64,000 nucleotides of DNA from the NCBI GenBank assembly GCA_015680685.1, contig MNCI01033354.1, forward strand, positions 1,044,641 to 1,108,640, read 5' to 3'. A program made the position numbers and the translations under genes. Source of the stretch: Gnetum montanum. Taxonomy: Eukaryota > Streptophyta > Gnetopsida > Gnetales > Gnetaceae. Of the stretch, positions 57,291 through 64,000 are shown piece by piece; within the stretch, counting starts at the first letter, position 1, and each line of letters starts with the position of its first letter. The notes under the pieces were generated by a model, which ran no database searches, was not told the origin of the DNA, and saw only the letters and a program-made list of their open reading frames with translations.

Positions 57291-58155
57291 TGAGGGGAGC
57301 TATTACCAACCTTAACACTTTGCTTTATCACAATGGCAAAACTCACAACTATGGGGGAGGTCACCATCTAGCCAACCACATCCTCCCTGTCCACAAAAAC
57401 CAAATTCCTACTATGTTCAACATCCTATTTCTCCAACTAGTTTTGAATCCTCTACCTTCAATAACCATTATCACTCTCCCAAGTACCATCAACCCCTTTC
57501 TTCTCCTGAGGGATCACCACCTCATAATTCTCACACTTCTCCTCACCCTTGGTATTCTCATCCTTCACCTCCTTCTACATCACCATCAAATGTATCAGAA
57601 AATTCCACACCACCATCCCAACCAAAAAATGTAACTTGTGTTGCTGCTATTAATGAAAGTAGGTTTCCTACATAATGTTGGAAGCATCCCTTCTTTAGGC
57701 ATGGTCGTAGGAAGAAGAATCATGCTTTCAAACCTACTCCACCTTTGAAACCATCCCAAGGTCAACCTGGTACCTCACCTTCCTTAAGTTCATCAATAGC
57801 CCCTATCACTATACCTAGGCCTCCACTTCACACTCCAACATCCACACAAGCTAGTGAATTCACCAATGTGAAGGGACACACATATCCATGCATACTACCA
57901 TATAGTCAAGGATGCCATAGTGGGCTGTATTTCCCTCATAATGTACACACACCATCTAACCTACCCCACTATCCTTTCTATAATCAGATGTGTGACCAAA
58001 AAGTTCTCTACCTAGCCACCATACCACCAATAGACACCCATTGGTTGGGGCATGAAGGGTTCCTAACATTTCATACATGCATGGATCCTATTCATTCACT
58101 TATTAATCCTAGCCATGACCAAATATTTAGTCATGGGGGTCACTCCCCATTCTGA
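57291..58155 (+). pseudogene. Pro/His-rich gag tail and pol deletion junction of element C
   Basis: Open frames 57179-57634 and 57745-58155 encode a Pro/His/Ser-rich region. Near the end, KVLYLATIPPIDTHWL matches the CLYVATTQPVVDTPWL segment that follows the protease in A and B. The protease active site and flap are not present upstream, and no RT follows. Confidence 0.6.
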
Positions 58156-59470
58156 TTTCTAGGATTCTTAAGTGTTATTTTATCTTTTTTTTTTACAATT
58201 TTTTATCATTTCTCTATTTCTTTTACTTTTTCTAATTGTTGTTTTCAATTTTCCGTTGTAATCTCAATCATGAATAAGTTGATCATGTTGCCCATTAAGG
58301 TGAGGCTTTTCCCTATGTTGCCTAGTCATAAGGTACTGATTATTCAAACATTAAGACGACAACATCCATCCACCTATTTCATTAATAATAGGTTCATGTT
58401 TTGGTCACAATGGTAATCTTTTTCATTATCCAACTATAAATAATTTGATAATCATTGTTTTTGGAGAGATGAGTGAAGAACCAAGGTGGAATGACAAGGG
58501 TGTGACATAAAGGGAATTTGAAGATTCTCTGTAGCTACTTCTGTATGTTCTATTGTGTTGTCGAAGTTGTAACTATATCCTTGTAGATCTAATGAAAAAT
58601 GGAAGTAAGAGCAACTCAAAATGACACTAAATAAGCTTCTATGGGTTCCACTAGAAAGACATGTACCCATGCTTGAAGGTAGAAAACTTCATAGATGCAT
58701 CAAAAATAATAATAATAATAATAATAAAAGTGTGCCACCATGACACTCCTCCCTTGAGAAAAATGCCAAGTGATGTTACTCCTTAAAACTTTGGTAGACT
58801 TATGGTTGTTTGTCAATGGGATGAATTGATGTAGTGTCGCTATAAGGTGGTATGGACTTGGTTTGAAACTTGGAATGCTAGAAACATGGTTATTTAACCA
58901 CTAATTACACACAAGATTCCATTGTGACCATCATTAGAAACCTCATGCCCCAATTTCTGTGATCCTTTTTGCAATCCATATCATCTTGTTGTCCAAATGT
59001 TCATAACTTGTGGTTGGTGTAATGTAGAGTTATTATCTCAACTTGATGGTTCTAACATGTGTGTTTTGTTCATAGGTATATGTTGAATTCAACTTCTCTA
59101 TGCCCACAAACATTAGAGATGTGGTTCCACAAGGGCATCATATGCTAGAGCCTGCTTTGGGAAGGACCTACTTGTGTAACTTTTGTAACTTATCCCTATT
59201 GCACATGACCACATTATTTTACACCCTCAGACTACTCACCTAAGCAAACTATCCTTTACCTTATCATTTTAATCAATCATTCCTCAACAATTACTATACA
59301 CCCTTCATCCTAGCCCCTTTTCACAAATTTTAATATATAACTCCACCATGACACACTTCTAGTGCCTCAAAATTAATTTTCCAAGTACCTGAGACCTTCC
59401 AATTTAATCTTAAATTCTCCATTAAATATCAAAAATTCATTATTTTCACTTAGTCCCTACATTCAATGCA
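58156..59470 (+). other. 3' non-coding region of element C
   Basis: It aligns with D 27480-29000. An (AAT)n run lies at about 58706-58728 and a T-run near 58185. No supported gene. Confidence 0.6.
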
Positions 59471-59483
59471 TGTTGGTGGGGAC

Positions 59484-59545
59484 GCGATATCATGTCCAAC
59501 CTGATATCAAGTGCATAATATCGGTTCTTGTCTACCTATATATAG
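59484..59545 (+). promoter_or_regulatory. Internal promoter-like block of element C
   Basis: GATATC at 59486-59491 and 59503-59508, a third half-kept AATATC at 59517, then TATA-like CTATATATAG at 59535-59544. The arrangement copies the C LTR (three GATATC, then TATA). Downstream sequence does not match LTR R-U5. D has the same layout with AGGCCTCAT. Confidence 0.55.
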
Positions 59546-60087
59546 TTATGAACCCACCTACTTCACCATTCATTTCCTTCATTTTCCACTAGGGGAGTTG
59601 AAATTTTCCTTTGCAACTTAGAGCTTTACCTCTCCATCTTCCAAGTGCAATATCTAGCTTCCTAACATCCTGATTTCAATTCTATCTAATCCTATTTGAA
59701 CCTAGAGTGTTCCACTTAGTTGTGGATGGGTACTGCAATAGCAAGTGCACATAATTTTTTCAAAATTTACTATCACTTAAAGGATATCATAGGGGTGAGA
59801 AATTCAATATTTACTAAAGAAACATTTTATGTTTAAATGCCAAGTTAATTTTCATCAATCACCTAGGCCACCCAAATGATTGTAAGTTTCACATGTAAAG
59901 AAATTGCTGAAACCCAATGATGTAATGTCAACAATAACACCTTTTGGAGCTTCTTCTTGGAAATATTTCTAACTCTAATATCACACTACATAATTATGGA
60001 CTGTTAACTAAGGCAATGAGTAAGGTATGAGTTGATAAAAATTTCTCTACATAACCTTAGTAACAATTGATCTTTGTGTGATTATAG

Positions 60088-60930
60088 ATGGCCCCAAAAA
60101 GAGGAGATTGAGTAGGACCTTCGCAAGGAGTAGCTAAATGCCCAAGAGGAGGCAAAGGCTAGGGACCTCACATAGAACATGCACAACAAGAAGCACACTC
60201 ATTCAACATTCATCAAGAAACCCCTACAACAATGCAATCTGGCCACACAGAAGGTGAAGAAGTTAGAGCCTTAGAACCAAGGCAATGTATCACATTGTCC
60301 CCAAAATGTCTCCAAGCCATTCAAGAGAAGTCGACCTTCTCAACCATGATTATGGAGCTCAATTTTGGGCCTTTCACCAAGTTTTCCCCCAAACTAGTGA
60401 AGACTCAACTTAAGGCATCTCCATTGTGGCCCATTCTCACTGGTATTTGGATGAGACATACCAATTTTGGCATGGGAAGGAAGAAGGCACCATTACTAAT
60501 GTAGTTGGTGTTCTCATTGATTTTTCAAACATAAAAAAACATTTCAAAAATTAGAAGTTGCAAACTCTAAATTAGAAGTGGTCAAAGCAAGCTACCATGA
60601 TCAAAGAGATGTAGTAGCAAATTTGGCTCAATGGCTGAAAGATTACCATGAATTATGAGATAAAGCTAGAGCCTATAAGAAGGAATGATGATAGTTTGCT
60701 ACATGGTATGCCAAAGCGAACTAGATGTTTCCATAGCTGTCATGTCTGTGGAAGGTGCCAACTCCATCAAACATTGGAACATCAGCATGGATTATGCATG
60801 ATCCTCAGATGGATGAAGAGAAACTACAAGTGCTTCTCACATGTTAGCAATCTCAAAAGCCTATAGTACCAGACAAAGGGAAAGCACCAGTGGAGGAGCC
60901 ACCACCTCCAGGAACCACATGAGTTCCAAC
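60088..60930 (+). pseudogene. 3' accessory (env-like position) ORF of element C
   Basis: It starts MAPKRGD directly after an acceptor-like GATTATAG. A stop at codon 8 is followed by a recoverable frame (60232-60504: TEGEEVRALEPRQCITLSP, then SPLWPILTGIWMRHTNFG). A coiled-coil-like part follows at about 60560-60680. No transmembrane or signal segment seen. Homologous in position to the D ORF at 29536. Function unknown. Confidence 0.5.
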
Positions 60931-61076
60931 ATTTTGTATTTCGTGTTTTGTGTTCAAGTTTTGTGTTTTCCATACTATGGCATGGTTAGTCAATAGTAGT
61001 TAATAATCTCATACCTTCATAATGTTTTGTAAGGGGATCATTTCTCATTTTATTAACTCAAGGACAAGTTTTTATT

Positions 61077-61090
61077 CAGTCATGGGGGTA
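61077..61090 (+). other. Polypurine tract of element C
   Basis: AGTCATGGGGGTA directly before the 3' LTR; the same motif lies in B (6856-6870, opposite strand). Confidence 0.75.
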
Positions 61091-61886
61091 TGATGAATCA
61101 TGGTTTGCTAGGGCTTGATATCAAGCACGTGATATCACAGCTTGGATACGATATCGTATACGCGATATCATGACTCCTATGTTGGCCTATAAATATACCA
61201 CTCAGGCACACAGATGACAATTTTTAGTTAACTTCTTTTCTTTCTAGTTCTTTTGGCAGTTTAGTTTTCAGTTTTCAGTTTCTTCCTTTCAAGCTAGTTA
61301 TTCCTAGTGCATGCCCATAGTATGACATTTGTAATTGCATGGCACCTTTGTTTGAGTGTGAAGTACTTGGACACATGCATGACTAGCGATAAAGATTAAG
61401 ATTACTTTCATCATTGCAGAATTCACTTAGATTAATTTTTGTTGTTTTAATTATTTAATTCCTTCTATAGTTAACAGTTCGATTTATTGTTATTTACTTT
61501 TCCTATCATTAAGTGGAATGTGTACGCCTTAATCACAAGCATTTAAGTGCGAATACTTGGCATGCCCAATAGTAATCCCATGAAGTCCAAGACATATACG
61601 GATAGTTAAATATGGACTAATTTAGGTTTTTCTTCCATTATTATTTTAATCAATTTATCTTTTCTTTTATCAGGAGTAACGTAGAATTAGGACAACATCA
61701 TATGCCTCACTATGGACTAAACCATATGTTACAGAGCTACTACTAGTCCAGGTGGGAAGACAACAAACTACAATCAACGTATAACTATCTAGGTGCCACA
61801 ACTAGTCCATCTATGAATTTTGAGTAGATCAAACATACACGCTCATATTTGTATGGTTGAGCATAGGGGTAGCTCACCGCTCATCA
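61091..61886 (+). repeat. 3' LTR of element C
   Basis: 796 bp, TGATGAATCATGG...CTCATCA. The GATATC cluster lies at 61115-61170, including CGATATCGTATACGCGATATC. The TATA box CTATAAATATAC is at about 61187-61198. Confidence 0.92.
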
Positions 61887-61891
61887 ATGTG
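61887..61891. other. Target site duplication ATGTG, right copy
   Basis: It matches 54753-54757 exactly. Confidence 0.9.
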
Positions 61892-62760
61892 GAAAGGTCT
61901 GAACCAATTTGGAGCACATAGAATATGAGTTTCTAGGAGATTTTGTTTTATGCATGCTCACATTTCTTAGTCTTGTTAAATTGTACATCATTCTTAGTTA
62001 ATTTCACTAGTGGATTAGTGATTTTGAAGAAGCTCTCAATGAATTGTCAATAATAACTAGTACGTCTAAGGAATAACCTTACATCTTTTACCATTTTAGG
62101 TTGTCTGGTGGTTCCTTGAAAGACCTATACCTTCTCTAGATTCACCTTTATCTCTTATTCTAAGATATGATGCCCCAAGGCTATGCCTTCTTGGACCATT
62201 AGGTAGCTCTTCTACTAATTAAGCTGTAAGCTATTCTCCATGTAGTGTTTTGATATTTGCTCAAGATGGTCCAAGGCCCACTCAAAGGTGGTACCATAAG
62301 TGAAGAAGTCATCCATGAAGACCTTCACATTTCTACTAGAAAATGCTAAACACTAGGCATTGGGAAGTAGCAGGCTCATTACATAGGCCAAAGAGCATTC
62401 TTTTATATGAAAAAAAAATCCCCCAAGGACTTGTGAAGGTAGTTTTAGCCTAATTCTCTAGTGCTATCTAGATTTGGTTATACCCATTATGCCCATCCAA
62501 AAAATTGTGGTAGCCATGTCCTACAATAGTATCTAGTACCTAGTCCATAAATGAAAATGATCCTTGAAAGTTGTCATATTCAACAGCTTGTAGTTTATGC
62601 AAATTCTCCATTTACCATCTTTCTTTGGTATAATAACAAGTGGGCTAACCCACTCACTATTGACAATGAAATAAATGAATCCCACCTTAAGAAGTTGTTC
62701 AATTTCATCTTTTATAACTTTCTTTAGCTTAGGATTCAACCTTCTTTGTGGTTTTCTTCT
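61892..62760 (-). pseudogene. Reverse transcriptase of element F
   Basis: An open frame 62739-62533 gives the fingers (IEQLLKVGFIYFIVNSEW, then SPLVIIPKKDGKWRICINYKLLN). The catalytic FMDD is intact at 62319-62308 within KVFMDDFFTYG. The thumb continues to APNWFRPFH at the C border. Stops interrupt at several places. V-F-M-D-D-F is the Athila form, as in D. Confidence 0.82.
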
Positions 62761-63353
62761 TAGTTTGATGGAGGGATCTATGTAGATCTGATGTTGACAT
62801 ATCTTGGATCTATTCCTGTTAGTTCATGATATGACTAGGTAAAGACAGTTGACCATTTGTTAACCATTTTCAATAGCTTCTTCTTTTTTGATTGAGCAAG
62901 ATGAACATTTATAATCACAAGCTTTTTGTTTTCAAGATAATCATATTCTAGATTAGTCGATAAGGTTTTTATTTCAAGGGGCTCTTGCTTGAACTAATTT
63001 GGGATCTCTAACTCTCTCTAATTCATCTTAGTTTATGCATAGGAGATTTGGTTATGGATTTGCTCTATTTCATTCATGTATTTAATGTAATCACTTTTAA
63101 GGCTTTCCATGGGTTTCATGCATATTTTTGAGTTTGCCCACTATCTATTGTTAGTCACTGGGCATCTTCCTATTTGTGGTTGCTACATACAAGCACTTCT
63201 GAATAGTAGGTGTCTTGACACACTTATTGCATGCTTTGATAGATGTACTTTGTATGATCTATATCTTTTGCATGTAGTGGTACCTTGTGTCATTATATGT
63301 GATGCATGGAACTTACTTCTCTATTTTTTCAAATTCATTTTGCTTAGAGATTT

Positions 63354-63700
63354 CTAAGGAAAGGTCTCAAATCCCCATCTTGCATCAATTGTGCTGAGCC
63401 AAGTCCTTTCCATGATAATAGGGAAGTCCCCCTTGTAGTTATCAACATGGATTAGGAAGTCTACAAGATAAGACTGCCCATAGACAATGGTCATAATTTC
63501 CTTTACTAGTTCCAAGCGGACAATGAAGGATTGATTGTCAAGCTCTAGTCTAATGTTGCATTTCTTCAATCAAGGTTGGTTTCAAGTCTTGTGCATTTCC
63601 TGTGAGATTAAATTTACTCTAGAACCTAAGTCTAGTAGAGCCTTGCATGGATCATTTATAGTGATTTGCAAATAGATAAGAGGACTCCTAGGATCATATT
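63354..63700 (-). pseudogene. Protease of element F
   Basis: The active site reads ALLDLGSRVNL (about 63643-63605), with Ser of D-S-G changed to Leu by a C-to-T change. An open frame 63569-63354 holds GQSYLVDFLIHVDN and IIMERTWLSTIDA, where the usual IMGRTWL Gly is Glu. The rest of the element lies to the right. Confidence 0.72.
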
Positions 63701-64000
63701 GTTTTCTAGGAAGATGGCCAACTTTGATTTAATGAGTAATCACATGGGTCAACATGATGGTATGCACATCAGAGGACATTTGGTTTGAAGGAAGCTTGAA
63801 GGTAATTTTAGAAGAAATGGATGCAAGGTTAGCAACTGTAGGTGTTTATGAGGGTTTTGGTGAATTGTTGGTCCTAAAAAAACCCTCTTTCAAGGTTTAT
63901 GTTCAGAATCACTCCAATGACTATTCAATTGTAAGTTAACAACTCTCATGACATTTCTTTGTTGTGGCTGTGATGGAATTTCCCCCTATATAAGTAAAGT
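63701..64000 (-). other. Linker between gag and protease of element F
   Basis: It aligns with A 560-860 and B 9500-9800 (phrases such as TGTTGTGGCTG...GGAATTTCCCC). No intact frame; the plus-strand frame 63754-63939 is a shadow. Confidence 0.5.

Larger units (their letters stand above)
54758..61886 (+). mobile_element. Element C, Athila-type element lacking protease and pol
   Basis: A 7.1-kb insertion with perfect ATGTG target duplication, LTRs 54758-55568 and 61091-61886, tRNA-Asp-type primer site, gag, Pro/His-rich tail, 3' region, internal promoter-like block, accessory ORF and polypurine tract. The protease fold, RT, RNase H and integrase are missing: the gag tail passes directly into the post-integrase region near 58140. 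Confidence 0.92.
45970..64000 (-). mobile_element. Element F, Athila-type element hosting H and C
   Basis: Read on the minus strand: protease (about 63700-63354), RT (62760-61892), [C], RNase H and linker (54752-54183), [H], integrase (47802-46980), 3' region (46800-45970). The 5' part lies beyond the right edge. Removing C joins the end of RT (NWFRPFH) to the start of RNase H (ASNYALGAVL) in sequence. The left end is lost near 45970. Confidence 0.85.

Noticed and set aside
60232-60504. C accessory ORF as a genuine envelope protein
   Set aside because: No signal peptide, cleavage site or transmembrane segment is visible; only position supports the env-like label.

Overview
The window is repeat-derived nuclear DNA from a large plant genome. 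I found no host gene, rRNA, tRNA or CRISPR array. Everything I can assign is LTR retrotransposon, and nearly all of it is Ty3/gypsy. Athila-type elements have a tRNA-Asp primer site, an F-M-D-D reverse transcriptase (RT) motif and a 3' accessory ORF. Tat/Ogre-type elements have a Y-V-D-D RT motif and long LTRs. One chromovirus (tRNA-iMet primer site) is also present. All coding regions are broken by stops and frameshifts, often where C has become T or G has become A, as expected of old methylated elements. The species cannot be named from this sequence. Element letters below are my own.

Layout. Element A (-) runs off the left edge and ends with its 5' LTR at 3271-4302. Element J (+, Athila, very decayed) starts near 4303 and ends at 21004. 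It is split by element B (-, 6098-13019, no pol), by a small non-autonomous element L (-, 14051-16924) and, inside its integrase, by element D (+, from 21005). D is the most complete Athila copy (gag, protease, RT, RNase H, integrase, 3' accessory unit) and is cut at 29994. Next come a Tat-type RT fragment with a 3' LTR (G, -, 29995 to about 33040), a promoter-like stretch with small ORFs (K, +), and a complete Tat-type insertion lacking pol (E, -, 33637-44232, 5-bp target duplication GTGAT). K resumes to about 45960. From there past the right edge lies one Athila element F (-), split by a chromovirus fragment H (47803-54182) and by element C (+, 54758-61886, target duplication ATGTG). Removing C rejoins the RT/RNase H reading frame of F at the nucleotide level.

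Most interesting signals. (1) C and D carry an internal promoter-like block upstream of a 3' ORF, and it uses the same family-specific palindromic motif as that element's own LTR: GATATC in C, AGGCCTCAT in D. In D a splice donor and an acceptor directly before the ATG complete a nested transcription unit. (2) Several families here have a different palindrome array in the same U3 position. (3) In E and G the region between protease and RT, where Ogre elements carry an intron, holds arrays of small hairpins whose stems covary next to a constant TAAACTAG box. Assembly joins with N and duplicated flanks occur at 10336, 37824-37845 and 51344.
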